The translations under genes and the position numbers were made by a program. The notes below the pieces were generated by a model. The model searched no databases and was not told where the DNA came from. It saw only the letters and a program-made list of their open reading frames with translations. A DNA stretch of 64,000 nt, from NCBI GenBank assembly GCA_026770025.1, contig JAMXDE010000067.1:62001-126000 (forward strand). Reading direction: 5' to 3'. Source of the stretch: Craspedostauros australis (lineage: Eukaryota; Bacillariophyta; Bacillariophyceae; Mastogloiales; Achnanthaceae). How positions within the stretch are numbered: position 1 is the first letter of the stretch; each line of letters opens with the position of its first letter. Shown here in pieces: positions 9,176 through 20,700 of this stretch.

Positions 9176-12100
9176 TTACTGATCCATTGTGGAACGCAGT
9201 TGGATGTAGTGATCCCTGTGTTTTTCATAGGTCTCCTTTTTGGTATTCTTCGTAAAGCCGTCGGCGATGTTGTCTTCAGAACGCACAAATTTGGTTCTGG
9301 CCTCTCCGTTTGTGATCAGTTCTCGAATGAAATGATGTCGGATGTCGATGTGTCGTGTCCTGGCGGATGTTGATGGGTTGGACGCGATGAAGATTGCTCC
9401 AACATTGTCAACCATTACGTCTGCCGGCTTGTGCATCCTCAGTCCGATGTCGTTCATCAATTGTGTCACGAAGCGAATTTCTTTTCCTGCCTCCGACAGG
9501 GCGACGTACTCTGCTTCCGTCGAGCTGAGTGTTACGCTCCGTTGTGCCTTTGATCTCCATATGATCGGCACTCCTTGTAGTAGAACGATGTGCCCTCCTA
9601 CACTGATGCGATTGTCTTTGTCACCTGCGAATTCGCTGTCGGTGTATATTGCAATCTTCCATGCATCTTGGGTCAGTGGACTTGGTTTCATCTTCAGTCC
9701 ATACTCTCTCGTGTCCCATACAAACTTCATGACTCGAAGCATTTCCTTGTATGCTGTAGTCGTTGGTCCATCCAACACCTTGGTCAGTTCTCGCACTGCA
9801 TTGGCGATATCGGGTCGAGAGTGTTTCACCAGGTATAGCAGCATACCTACTCCGCTTCGGTATCTGCTGTGTCGCTGCTCGTCCACTTTGGGTGCATCGC
9901 TTTGTCTTTGGATGCCTTGCCCTGGTGTCCCAGGCGTTCCGTATCGTTGCAGCTTCACCACATCGCTTCCGAACGTATCGATGATGTTCTTCAGGATGTG
10001 TGGTTGGTTCACCCAACAGTTCGTCTTGTCGTGGTTGAAGATGATCTTGCAGCTCAGGTAGTCTTCGAGATCTTCCTCCACCTTGACTCCGAATCGTTCC
10101 GCTCGGATGTCCTTCACAAGCTTTTTCAATTCTTGCTCCTCTCCGATGCAGAGGCAGTCGTCCACATAGGTGCCGATCAGCAGCAGTCTCCCTTCCTGAT
10201 TCCGAATCAGCAGGCATGGGTCTACTTCGCTCTGTCTGAACCCTAGTTTGAATAGGATGTCGACGAGCTTCTTATTCCATTGTCTCGCGCTCTGAACGAG
10301 GCCGTAGATGGTTTTCTTGAGTAGCAGGCATTCGTCGGCTTCGTGCCTCATACCCTTTGGGCATTGCATGTAGATCTCTTCATCGAGGTCCCCATGCAGG
10401 AATGCTGTCTCAAAGTCGATGATGATGCTGTCCATGTGTAGTATCATCTTCATCGTGAGCATGATTCGATATGTTGCATCATGTATCACTGGCGCGTGGT
10501 GTGCTGAGAAGTCGACTCCTGCAATTTGCGAGTATCCGCATGCCACGAGTTTGGCGCGGAACACCCCATTTCTCTTTTCCTTGAAGACCCATTTGGTCTT
10601 CACACACCGCCGATCCTTCGGCATCTGGTCCTTCTTGATCCTCTCCCATACTTTCCTTCTGGTCATATCATAGAACTCTTTGTTGATAGCTTCGCGCCAT
10701 TTCTTTCTTTTGTTGGGATCCGCATGGTCCCAGCAGTCTTCGAATGTGGTGGGGTCTAGTAGCATAGCGACATTCGCATGTTCTGCCCCTCCCTTATTTT
10801 GTACGTCTTTCAATGCCTGGTCCGCAGCGATGATGTCATCTAGTCTCAACATTCCATGAGGTGTGTCTATCATCGTACCTGCGATATCTCTGTTGAATAT
10901 TGACCCGTCTGTGTGGAAATCGGGTCCTCCTGTTTCTGGTGGGGTTGTGATGGTCTCTTCGGGCGTCACATATCCCTCGCTGTCATTAGGCTCTGACTCA
11001 TCACTTGATCCGAGATCTCGCTCCTCCTCTGGGATTGGGTCGTTGTTATACCCGGCGAGAGCGCTCAGCATCCTTGGTATGCGTGTTACAGGTTCTGCGA
11101 CAGGGGTGTCTTTGGGCTCATTCTCAGCCGCTTCGTCTACTTTCCCCTCGTCGTCCCTTCCGAATTCATCGTCGATCTCTTCGTTCGATTCATTTTCCCC
11201 TTGGGCAGGGAGCAAGCTATCTTGCCCTCGCGCAGCGTCATCAGTATCTTCTATTTCTTCGGCTCTGCTGCTGCGATCCGCGTTGTCGGCCTCCATGCTC
11301 TTGATGGTCTCCGATCGTCGCTCCCAAGTTGTTCTCGTAGCTCGGGTGTTCATTCCCGACGTAGAGTCGTCATCTTCTAGATCTATCAGCACAGATCTGT
11401 TGGCATTCTCGATACCTCTGAATTGCCCGTATGACTGATTCATCCATGTCACGTCTCTCGTGATTAGGATTTTGGTTGTAGCGAGATTCAGCATTCGATA
11501 TACTCCTTTCGCGTGCGATTGGCCGTAGCCGACGAACATGGCTGGTCTGGATCTATCGTCCAGCTTAGCCTTTATCGTGCGGCCGCCGATGTATACCATC
11601 CCTATTTCTCCGAATTTTCGTAGTCCATCCACGAATGTTGGGATTCGGTTGTTGAAGAGAACACATGCTGGTTCTCTTGTCTTTGTCTCGATAATATTTT
11701 CGAGCTGAGTCGCGGTTCGGGCTGCCTCCGCCCACAATTTTCCACGCACTGTTTTCGGTAAGTGCGTTTGGTTGAGCATGGAGCGGACTTTCCCGTACAA
11801 GGTTGCAAATTTTCTTTCCACACGACCGTTCTGTTGGGGAGTAGAAGCGGCGGTGTATTCAAACGTTGGGCCGAATCCTGCGCTGAGAAGCTGTTTTTCC
11901 GCGGCATAATTCTCTCCCGCGTTGTCACATCTGATATTTTTCACATGTGCCTGTTGGTTGGAGTGAAGCCATCGGAGGAGCGTGATCAGCTTCTCTCCGA
12001 CTTCACTTTTCTCTTTCAAAAAGTAACTCCAGCAGTAATCACTGTAATCATCGATGACAAGGAGCCAATATTTTCCTTGTCCGTAGCTGTGCGTTTGAAC

Positions 12101-15100
12101 ACTCGATGTGTCAATGAACAACCGCTCACCAATTTCCTTTGCTCGGCGCTGCAGGCGTTTTGTCATTGACTTCTGCTTCTGTTTTCCAATTGCACAGTCA
12201 ATGCATGCATGCAACTTGCCTGTGACATTCCAACCGTATCGTCCCGCTGTGCAAGAGATCGTGTAAGTGTCAACATGGCCTAACATTTTATGAATTTGGT
12301 TGATGTCCACCGCGGACCTGGTGGACACGCCGACATTGGCTTGGTCTTCGTGGGGAGGGGCGCTGATCATGTTCACTCCACTCACGAAACCGCTATGGGT
12401 TGCCATGAGTCTGTCGAACGTGATGCGTTGCCCGCGCTTCTCCAAGCTCATCACGACACCTTGGTTACTGATGTCGAAGCCGTTCTCGAGAGCTTTGTTG
12501 ATGCTCAAGAGGTTCACCCACAGGTTGGGCACGAACTTCACTTGCTTGAGCACGATGGTAGCTTGGTTCCCGTTCTTCTGCATCACGACCATGCGTTTGT
12601 CGCCAACCTTTGTTGCCTTGAGGTATCGGCCGCTGCCGATCTTGATGGAGTGGTTGGCCACTCGCACGTTAATCATTCCCTCTTCACTATTGGTGAGGTG
12701 GCATGAGGCGCCGGAATCGCCCAGCCACGTGTTTGCTTCGTGGTGGTCGGGGGCGATGGTGTGGCGGAGTGCGCTTGCCTCGCCGAGGTCACCGATCACC
12801 ATGGCCATGTCTGGTTGAGCGTCTTGGTGGTCACCGATCACCATGGCCATGTCTGGTTGAGCATCAGCCGCTCGGTAGATAGGGAGCTGGTTGAACTCCT
12901 CTGGGTCTTGGACTCCTTGGTCACCGGGATGATGCATCCACATCAGCATCTCTGCGGCATGCTGAACCAGGCTGTCGATGAGCCCTCTGTGAATGGGTGG
13001 CAGGTTGAGTTCTTCAAGTCTTGGGTTAATGTGTTGCACGGCTTGCACCAATTGCATTGGCGTGAACACATCGATGCGGTGCATCATGTAGTAGAGCGTG
13101 CGAGGGTTCAGGCTTTCTCCTCCTCCTTCGGTATACGCGTGCGCCGCGTCGCAGCACAGTAGGGCGAGCTCAGAGCGCACTTCATCAGCAACCATCATGT
13201 TGCTGAGGGAGTATCTCATTGCGACATGCAGAGGTCCTGCAGTCCAGAGCTTCTGGCGGCGCGTCATGATGTCTTGGATCGTTGTTGGCGCCGCCCTTGC
13301 AGGGGGGTTTGCCAGTTGAATGAGGAACGGCGAGTTACGGCAGGTCTTGCACATGGCGTAGAGAAGGCCGCGCTGAAAGCACAGCGGGCACCATCCTGCG
13401 GTGCTCCCTCCATTGCGGGACGACTCTTCGATCATTCGATCGACCAGAGTCCTTGGTTCGGTTCGAGAGTAGATGGTGGAGGTGACGCGATGGTCGACTC
13501 CAGGCATTGCTACTTCATTCTCCATGATGTCTCCGACGTTGAGAGGTTCATCCTCGTAGACGATCCCGTGGAAGAGGTTGTCTTCGTCGGTGTAATCGTC
13601 TTCGTCGCTTGATGGGAAGTGCTCGCGGTTGATGGTCTCAACTGCAGCAACTGGGGGTCCGTAGTATCCGTACACACTCGGGGTGTGGGCCTCTCGTTCC
13701 TCTTCGGAGTACTCGACTTCTTCTTCGAGGTCGAGTCCGGTCATGTCTTCGTCGGTGGTTGCGAGGGCCATGTCGTCGATGAACGATTCGTAGTGCGCCA
13801 TGTCGGTGGTGTTGATTGTTTGGTTTTTCTTGATGTTCGTGATTTCGTCGATTGTCACGATTCTTGGGTTGGTCACATTTTTGACCTCAACGGGGTCGTT
13901 TTCGAGCTCGTCGGTGGGGAAACACACCAATTCTTCGTTGTTGGCCGACTTGTCTTCGTCGGGCAACCACATGGATTCATCGGTCATCACGAGATCGATA
14001 TCGTCTTCTTCGTCGCTAGCGGGCATCCACATGGGTTCGTCTACCACGACGAACGCGGCGTTGTCTGCCGCGGCGTCTTCGGGTAACCACATCGGTTCCT
14101 CGACCATCACGAGGGCGACGTTGTCTGTTTCGTCCATACCGTCGGTGGCCACGTTGGCGGCGTCGGCTGCTCTCATCGCTGCCTTCAACTTGAAGCACTC
14201 GAGGATCTTGTGTCCCTTCTTACCGCAGTACTTGCAGTTTCCGTTGAACTTGGTCTTGTCCTCAGTATCACTTCTCTTGTTCTTCTTCGTGGGCTTGCCA
14301 CCTTTGTTCTTAGGCGCAGAGCGGCAGTCAGCCTTCTTGTGCCCGTAGGCGCCGCAGTTGCGGCAGTGGCCCTTGAAGCCACCAGTGGCGGCGAGAGCCA
14401 TTTCTTCCTTGCTATTGTTCTCGCGTTTACTACCTCCTTGCTTGATGTGACGTGCGTCGTAGGTTGCACTCACTGCTTCGCGGATGTCTTCGATAGTCAT
14501 CTGCTTTTCGACGTTCTCGAACTTGAGCTCGATGAGCTTCACATCCATTTCGTAGTCCCTCCCGAGAGCGTTGAGCACGAGCATGTGGTACAGCTCCATG
14601 TCCATGTTAACTCCCGCGTGCTTGAGGCGGTTACGGATCACCTCCATTTCGGTGAGGAAGGTATCCGGGTGTTCGCCTTTCTTCAATCGCATCCCGTTGA
14701 GCTGAGCCAACAACTTTGCCTTCATTGGCGCAGTACGTTGCTCGTAGATGCGCTCGAGAGCCTTCCACGCCTTACGAGGGTCTCCTCCCTCGTAGATGTT
14801 GCTCTCGCATCCCAACACAGCCATGAAGGCGACATCGCCTTTGGTAGTTTCATGGTTGATTGCCATGGTCAGTTCTTCAAACGCGTACTTGGCCAGAGCC
14901 ATCTTGTACTCCGCCTTCTCGCTGGGAGACATGGCAGATAACTTCGAGGCCTTAAGCTTCTTCTCTTCGCTTCCCGCGATGGAGGCGAGAGGAGAGGGGT
15001 CAAAAGCCTCGGTCTTCACAATCACTTCATCCAAGTCCTTGAGATACAAGTCTCCATAACCCTTGCGGTTGGCGCGGGCGAGGAACTTCGCACTCCAAGC

Positions 15101-15169
15101 TTTCCAAGAGGATCGCTTGCCGTCGAACATGATCATGTAACGATCGGTCTTACCGAGGAAGGACGTCAT
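9176..15169 (-). CDS. Gag-Pol polyprotein of Copia B1
   Basis: 1,997 codons, start 15169, stop 9176; nearly identical to the B2 protein. Two zinc knuckles (CRNCGAYGHKKADC near 270, CKYCGKKGHKILEC near 312); a long acidic linker with EPMWLP repeats and a CPLC...CKTC pair near 594; protease DSGASC (near 818); integrase from about 1017 with IDTSSVQTH, DNAGEN and the QQNGRVERK glutamate; reverse transcriptase KARLVACGYSQ to YVDD (near 1668); RNase H LSSTEAEYVAL (near 1882). There are no stops or frameshifts, so the protein could be functional even though the 3' LTR is interrupted. The many plus-strand open frames across it are antisense shadows. Confidence 0.95.
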   Translation of the reverse strand: MTSFLGKTDRYMIMFDGKRSSWKAWSAKFLARANRKGYGDLYLKDLDEVIVKTEAFDPSPLASIAGSEEKKLKASKLSAMSPSEKAEYKMALAKYAFEELTMAINHETTKGDVAFMAVLGCESNIYEGGDPRKAWKALERIYEQRTAPMKAKLLAQLNGMRLKKGEHPDTFLTEMEVIRNRLKHAGVNMDMELYHMLVLNALGRDYEMDVKLIELKFENVEKQMTIEDIREAVSATYDARHIKQGGSKRENNSKEEMALAATGGFKGHCRNCGAYGHKKADCRSAPKNKGGKPTKKNKRSDTEDKTKFNGNCKYCGKKGHKILECFKLKAAMRAADAANVATDGMDETDNVALVMVEEPMWLPEDAAADNAAFVVVDEPMWMPASDEEDDIDLVMTDESMWLPDEDKSANNEELVCFPTDELENDPVEVKNVTNPRIVTIDEITNIKKNQTINTTDMAHYESFIDDMALATTDEDMTGLDLEEEVEYSEEEREAHTPSVYGYYGPPVAAVETINREHFPSSDEDDYTDEDNLFHGIVYEDEPLNVGDIMENEVAMPGVDHRVTSTIYSRTEPRTLVDRMIEESSRNGGSTAGWCPLCFQRGLLYAMCKTCRNSPFLIQLANPPARAAPTTIQDIMTRRQKLWTAGPLHVAMRYSLSNMMVADEVRSELALLCCDAAHAYTEGGGESLNPRTLYYMMHRIDVFTPMQLVQAVQHINPRLEELNLPPIHRGLIDSLVQHAAEMLMWMHHPGDQGVQDPEEFNQLPIYRAADAQPDMAMVIGDHQDAQPDMAMVIGDLGEASALRHTIAPDHHEANTWLGDSGASCHLTNSEEGMINVRVANHSIKIGSGRYLKATKVGDKRMVVMQKNGNQATIVLKQVKFVPNLWVNLLSINKALENGFDISNQGVVMSLEKRGQRITFDRLMATHSGFVSGVNMISAPPHEDQANVGVSTRSAVDINQIHKMLGHVDTYTISCTAGRYGWNVTGKLHACIDCAIGKQKQKSMTKRLQRRAKEIGERLFIDTSSVQTHSYGQGKYWLLVIDDYSDYCWSYFLKEKSEVGEKLITLLRWLHSNQQAHVKNIRCDNAGENYAAEKQLLSAGFGPTFEYTAASTPQQNGRVERKFATLYGKVRSMLNQTHLPKTVRGKLWAEAARTATQLENIIETKTREPACVLFNNRIPTFVDGLRKFGEIGMVYIGGRTIKAKLDDRSRPAMFVGYGQSHAKGVYRMLNLATTKILITRDVTWMNQSYGQFRGIENANRSVLIDLEDDDSTSGMNTRATRTTWERRSETIKSMEADNADRSSRAEEIEDTDDAARGQDSLLPAQGENESNEEIDDEFGRDDEGKVDEAAENEPKDTPVAEPVTRIPRMLSALAGYNNDPIPEEERDLGSSDESEPNDSEGYVTPEETITTPPETGGPDFHTDGSIFNRDIAGTMIDTPHGMLRLDDIIAADQALKDVQNKGGAEHANVAMLLDPTTFEDCWDHADPNKRKKWREAINKEFYDMTRRKVWERIKKDQMPKDRRCVKTKWVFKEKRNGVFRAKLVACGYSQIAGVDFSAHHAPVIHDATYRIMLTMKMILHMDSIIIDFETAFLHGDLDEEIYMQCPKGMRHEADECLLLKKTIYGLVQSARQWNKKLVDILFKLGFRQSEVDPCLLIRNQEGRLLLIGTYVDDCLCIGEEQELKKLVKDIRAERFGVKVEEDLEDYLSCKIIFNHDKTNCWVNQPHILKNIIDTFGSDVVKLQRYGTPGTPGQGIQRQSDAPKVDEQRHSRYRSGVGMLLYLVKHSRPDIANAVRELTKVLDGPTTTAYKEMLRVMKFVWDTREYGLKMKPSPLTQDAWKIAIYTDSEFAGDKDNRISVGGHIVLLQGVPIIWRSKAQRSVTLSSTEAEYVALSEAGKEIRFVTQLMNDIGLRMHKPADVMVDNVGAIFIASNPSTSARTRHIDIRHHFIRELITNGEARTKFVRSEDNIADGFTKNTKKETYEKHRDHYIQLRSTMDQ

Positions 15170-15235
15170 GGTGATGATGGTGAGAGTCGTTTGTTGCTGT
15201 GTTGGTGATGATGGAAACGTAGGATTTCAATCGTA

Positions 15236-15249
15236 ACGTTTCGAAACGT
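15236..15249 (-). promoter_or_regulatory. Palindrome at the primer-binding position of Copia B1
   Basis: ACGTTTCGAAACGT, a perfect 14-bp palindrome starting with the last LTR base. The same sequence is at 27846-27859 in B2, and a related one follows the LTR of Copia C. No tRNA 3'-end match is evident. Confidence 0.6.
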
Positions 15250-15930
15250 GTTGGAAATCCGGGGTTAGTGTTAGTAAGAACTAATTGGTTGTTAGATCGT
15301 ACTATTCAGAACTGTGAGTTCATTCTCTTCAGCTCCTTTGCCTTTCGTTTCTCATGTAGCATCTCCTGCAGCAGCATCGTGTTAGACTGTTGCATTCATG
15401 CATCTCATCATCATGAATCAACGCTTGCATGCATGAGATCTCATCCACAGGCGTCCTTGTCATGCACATCGTCGTGCATATCCGTAGGCATTCTTGTCAT
15501 GCACCTCGTCGTGCATATCCTTATTCTACATTCCCTGTGGTACGATTCCACAGTCTTGCGTTTCGCTCTTGATCTCCTGACACCGAACTTTATGATTGGT
15601 GTCATGATTGGTGTCATGGATGATGCCCTTTCTGAGTTGTTCTAGTCCCTGGCTGACACGTGCCATGATCTCCAGATGGGGTGATCATCAATGTGTCGGT
15701 CATCATCTTCCTTCACATTGTCTTAGATGTCGTGGCTTTTTCTTCGTTCACATAGGACAGGCTTGTTTTCTTGGTAAGACTGAGGTCATTCCCGTGTGAT
15801 TCGTGTCGTGGGTGGAATGGATAATATTCAAAGGTGTGACGAATAATATCCAAAGGTGTGACAAATAATGTTGGGAGTTGCGGCAATCATGGGTATCTTT
15901 CCGACAGCGTCGTACCCTCGATTCCTGACA
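15249..15930 (-). repeat. 5' LTR of Copia B1
   Basis: 682 bp, reading TGTCAGGAAT...GGATTTCCAACA on the minus strand, matching both B2 LTRs. It holds a tandem pair (TTTGTCACACCTTTGG / TTCGTCACACCTTTGA) near its start and two ATGCAC...GTGCAT hairpins. Confidence 0.93.
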
Positions 15931-16549
15931 CGCGAGATGCTCTCTCACTCCTCTCTGTATTCTCTCTCTCTCTGTCTCAGTATCGTGTGCTTTGTGCTAC
16001 ACGATACTCCATGTTTGATGTGTACTCTGCATTCGACACTCCATTCATTTGGTACTGGCTCCTACTCCATGAGTACTTGCCATTTGAAGTTCACCCTCTG
16101 TATCCATGATCCTGATGCCCTTCGGTCATCGGATCTTCACCTCCTGTTCTGACTTGGAGACAAATGTTGACGTGGTGACATGTTGACATCCTGTCGACGT
16201 CAGGAAGCGTCCTTCTGCTCTCCAGATGTCACGTTCCATTGGTGATGCAGTAGCCTGTCAGATGATATCGTCATCTGAGGTTTAGTTGGGAAGTACCTCG
16301 AGATTCTCTTGGTACCATTGATGGATGGACGGACGATCTTCTAATTCTCTCAGAAATCGTTATTTGCAAATTTCCTCCAGAAATCTTGCTCATTTTCGTG
16401 TGTTTCATTTCCGCTGTAATTCTGACGAATCACAGCATACTATCGACACGAGTGTAGTTATACCGTCCAAGTGCGTATGAGAGAATAACGGGTGATCGAT
16501 GCACATATACACGTACATCTTGACATATACTCACATGTACATCTCGACA
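15931..16549 (-). repeat. C-family LTR fragment, inverted
   Basis: The reverse complement of 15931-16549 matches the first about 615 bases of the Copia C LTR (from TGTCGAGATGTACATG) at roughly 95 percent by eye. It breaks at 15931, where Copia B1 begins. It is head-to-head with the 5' LTR of Copia C at 16893, with a 343-bp spacer. Confidence 0.88.
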
Positions 16550-16892
16550 GATGTTTCCATCCTGTGATGTTGCCATCCTGTGATGTTGCCATGCTGCGAT
16601 GCTCACATGATGCCATGCTCACATGCTGTGATGCTGGTTGCATGGTAAGAGAAGCAGGCACCGCAACCCGCAAGCATTGCATTGGGAGGAAGAGGCATGC
16701 CGATTCGCAACAGCAAAGGTATGACGCTCAGGTGTTGGCGATTCCCCTCTCGCCAATGGATTGAGCGACAGTCCCGCAGATCGAAATTGACTCACGAGTA
16801 CTTTAGGCGACGATATCAACCTAATAACAGTAGAATACATATAAATGCAATAACATTATTGGAAAGAGGAGCTCAAGAGGATTCAGAATATG
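16550..16892 (-). mobile_element. Relic of a piggyBac element (5' region), inverted
   Basis: Reverse complement matches about 50145-50630 of the piggyBac element, including the segment with TGATATCGTCGCCTAAAGTA and the CATCATGTGAGCATG repeats (fewer copies). It lacks a segment of about 50 bp that the 50-kb element has between two TCGCCAA motifs. It is bounded by C-family LTRs on both sides, so both probably inserted into an older piggyBac copy. Confidence 0.85.
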
Positions 16893-17685
16893 TGTCGAGA
16901 TGTACATGTGAGTATATGTCAAGATGTACGTGTATATGTGCATCGTTCACCCGCTATTCTCTCATACGCACTTGGACGGTATAACTACACTCGTTTCGAT
17001 AGTATACTGTGATTCGTCAGAATTACAGGAGAAATGGAACACACAAAAAGGGGCAAGATTTCTGGAGGAAATTTGCAAATAACGATTTCTGGGAGAATCA
17101 GAAGATCGTCCGTCCATGCATCAATGGTACCAAGAGAATCTCGAGGTACTTCCCAACTAAACCTCAGATGACGATATCATCTGACAGACTCCTGCATCAC
17201 CAATGGAACGTGACATCTGGAGAGCAGAAGGACGCTTCCTGACGTCGACAGGATGTCAACATGTCACCACGTCAACATTTGTCTCCAAGTCAGAACAGGA
17301 GGTGAAGATCCGATGACCCATGAAGATCATGGATACTGAAGGTGAACTTCAAATGGTAAGTACTCATGGAGTAGGAGCCAGCAGTGAATGAACGGAGTGT
17401 TGAATGCGGAGTACGCATCGAACACGGAGTATCGTGTAGCACGAGCACACGATGTTGAGAAAGAGAGAGAGAGAATACAGAGAGGAGCGAGAGAGGATCT
17501 CGCGTACCGACTCATAGTCGGAGACCGAATCTACGAAACAGATTGAAGCGCCGAGAGCATCGGGCAAGAGAACGAACGGACACCGAGAGTATCGGAGTAG
17601 CCAACTAATGAAATAGCAAACAGACGACTATCAACCAACACCATCTTCCACGATCGTAGGTTACCGTGAGCGGAACTTGCCAACA
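16893..17685 (+). repeat. 5' LTR of Copia C
   Basis: TGTCGAGATG...CTTGCCAACA. Immediately after it lies CGTTTATAAACG (17686-17697), a perfect 12-bp palindrome at the primer-binding position, resembling CGTTTCGAAACG of family B. Confidence 0.9.
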
Positions 17686-17767
17686 CGTTTATAAACGATA
17701 GATCAGGGCGAGCCCGCGAATCGGATCGTGCGAGGAAGACAAACATCATTCAGGAGCAGCAGACTGA

Positions 17768-20700
17768 ATGAGCGAGGAAGAGGAATTGAAAGACATCCCT
17801 CTGTCCAATCCAACTATCAAGAGAGAAGAAGGTGCGAGTGAGACTCCACCACGACAAGAGAAGGAAGCAGCCGCGGCTACTGTCCTATCAGGCGCAGACG
17901 CAAGCGCAATCAACGAGACCGAAGAAGAACGGTCTGCAAGACTACATCGTAAGGAGAAGAGGATTCTCAAGGCGATCAAGCAAGAGGAGACTGGTGTGAC
18001 GAAGAGCATTCGCACAGCCAAACAGGGTGGGAAAAGTGAGACACCACCAGGAGGAGAATTTGTGAGCAAATCAATCCTCGCGAAACAACAAGCAAAAATC
18101 GAAAAAGTGACAACACAGAAACAGACGGAAATCAAGGGCGCGAGCGCACCAACAACGAAACAACGAATCAACATGGCGACATCAGCCAACGTGAACAAGC
18201 GACGCATCAAGGCGCCAATGTTCTGCGGTGAACAGGAAGACTACAGCGCATGGGAGTCCCAAGCAAAGGCATACGCTCGTGCACAGAAGACGAGAGACGT
18301 GATGTTGGGCAACACCAAGGTGCCAACAGTGAGCGAGATCGCGGCAGCCACCGATGAAGCCAAGGAAGCGATGGAGGAGATCTACGAGCTGGGATGCGAC
18401 TGCTTCAGCGATCTGATCCTCATGATGGATGCAGAGAAAGGAAAGGGCAAGCAGGCCATCCAGTACATCAACCAATGCATCTCCGACGACTACCCTGAAG
18501 GAGACGCACACGCAGCGTGGAACGTTCTCGCGGAGAAGTTCCGACCATCCGATGCGGTGACGAAGATCAAACTCAAGCGCCAATTCAACAACGAAAAGAT
18601 GAAGAGAGACACGGATCCCGACATCTACATCACGTAACTCGAGGGTCTACGATCGCGTCTCCACGATGTCAAGTATGAGATCACGGACGAGGAAATGATC
18701 ATGCAAATCCTCAGCACGGTGAGCAACGAATACAGAACTCACATCGTGAACTTCCAACACCAACTCACGTTCAATCCGGAACTGGTTACCATCAACACGA
18801 TCAGAGGAGTACTCCGCACTGCATACGCCACTCACAGAGGAGGCAAAGCATACGTCGACGACTTCCAAGACAGTAACACGAAGAGCAACGACACCGGCTT
18901 CACAAGCACCGGTAACTTCAAGGGTACTTGTCACAACTGTGGCGTGTATGGCCATAGATCCGCCGATTGCCCAGAACGCAAGAAATCGAATAACAAGAAA
19001 AACAACAACAACAACAACAACAACAAGATGAACGGAAAGCGTAACAACAACCGCAACAAGGGAAGCGGCTTCAACGGGAAGTGCAACTACTGTGGCATCT
19101 TCGGACACCGCGAGGCGGAGTGCCGAAAGAAGAAGTTCAACGAGAAGAAGAAGGCCGACGAGCAGGCCAACACAGCAACACAAGGACACGACAAGAGCGG
19201 GCACGAGATGGTACTCTCAGCAAATGACATGCCGCTCTGCATGTTGGTGTCCGACGACTACATCGAAGACTCCTTCTTCGATAACTTCGAATACGTCGGG
19301 AGTGACGACGAAGTGGTGGACGATGAGATCGTCCCGGAGTGGCTCAACGAGGAGCCAATCATCCACAAGGTGGATCCAAGACGCGAAGTGAGCTACAAAT
19401 GCTGCTTCAACGTGCACGACCTGATCGGTCCATACGGCGACGGAGCCGAGATGGGCAACGAGGCCGACGATAGCGACATCGAAGAGGCCATGAGCGAAGA
19501 GGCCGACGACGAGATCAACGACAATGATAGAGGCCAAGACGAAACGAACAGCGACGGCAGCTTCGACGACGAGATAGCTGCGGCAGCAGTGGAGTAGCTC
19601 CACGAGCTGAGCACCAAGCACAAGGACAAGGTCAACAAGGACACCTGGCTTGCCGACAGCGGAGCTTCGTGTCACATCGTCAACTCAGACGCCGCTCTCT
19701 TCAACGTGCGGCACATCAAGTCCTTCGTCCAAGTGGGAGACAGCACGAAGCTGGACTCTCCCAAAATGGGATTCATTCGCTTGAAGGTCAAGCAACGAGA
19801 CAACACTGGCCACATCATCCGGCTCGATGATGTGAAGTACACACCGAAAATGGCGATGAACCTTTTCTCCACGAACAAGGCTCTGTACAACGGTTACAAG
19901 CTTGGTAACAACGGCATTCTGATGGACATCATCAACGGATCCGGAATGAAGATCGTGTTCGATCGAGTCTTCCCCACATCCAACGGGTTCATCACGGGAG
20001 TGCAGATGCATCCCATCATGCCAACAGACGACGACAAGGCTTGCACAGCCATCATCAAGAATCCATCCAAGGAGATCAGCGCAGTGAACTTGCATCGCAT
20101 GCTCGGCCATGCGCCACTTGAGACCATGAAGCGGACAGCCGCCCAGTATGGATGGAAGATCATTGGCGAGATGCCGGTATGTCGCGACTGCGCGGTCGCG
20201 AACGCAAGAGTGAAGAATATTCCGAAGGCAACCATTCCGAGAGCAACTCGCCGTGGCGAACGACTCTTCATTGACATTAGTTACACTAAACACATAAGCT
20301 TCGGAGATAAACGCTACTGGACCCTGATTGTGGACGACTGCACGGATCACTGCTGGAGTTTCTTTCTCAAGAACAAAAGTGATCAACCAGGATACATCAA
20401 ACGGTTCGTTCAAACGATCAAGTCACAGACTGGTGACCAACAGATCATCTTCCGAGGTGACAACAGCGGAGAGAACAAATCCACGCAGGACATTCTCATC
20501 GATGCAGGACTCAACGTGAAATTCGAATTCACGGCATCGAACACGCCGCAACAGAACAGTAGAGTAGAACGCAAGTTCGCGTACCTCTACACCAAGATCC
20601 GCTCCATGCTCAATGGAGCACAACTCGACGAAGAATATAGGCATGGCCTGTGGGCAGCAGCCGCTAGCACTGCCACCGCCATCGCCAACATCACCGTAGC

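Larger units (their letters stand above)
8992..15930 (-). mobile_element. Copia retrotransposon B1, minus strand, 3' LTR truncated by T1
   Basis: Full-length relative of B2 (27166-34675). The 5' LTR (15249-15930) and the 1,997-codon gag-pol are intact; only the first 110 bases of the 3' LTR (8992-9101) are in the window because T1 inserted into it. The right outer edge abuts an inverted C-family LTR at 15931, so B1 landed in that LTR. Confidence 0.93.

Noticed and set aside
9342..15059. Many plus-strand open frames of 80-240 codons across Copia B1
   Set aside because: They are antisense to the intact gag-pol and recur as mirror images in B2; no domain of their own.
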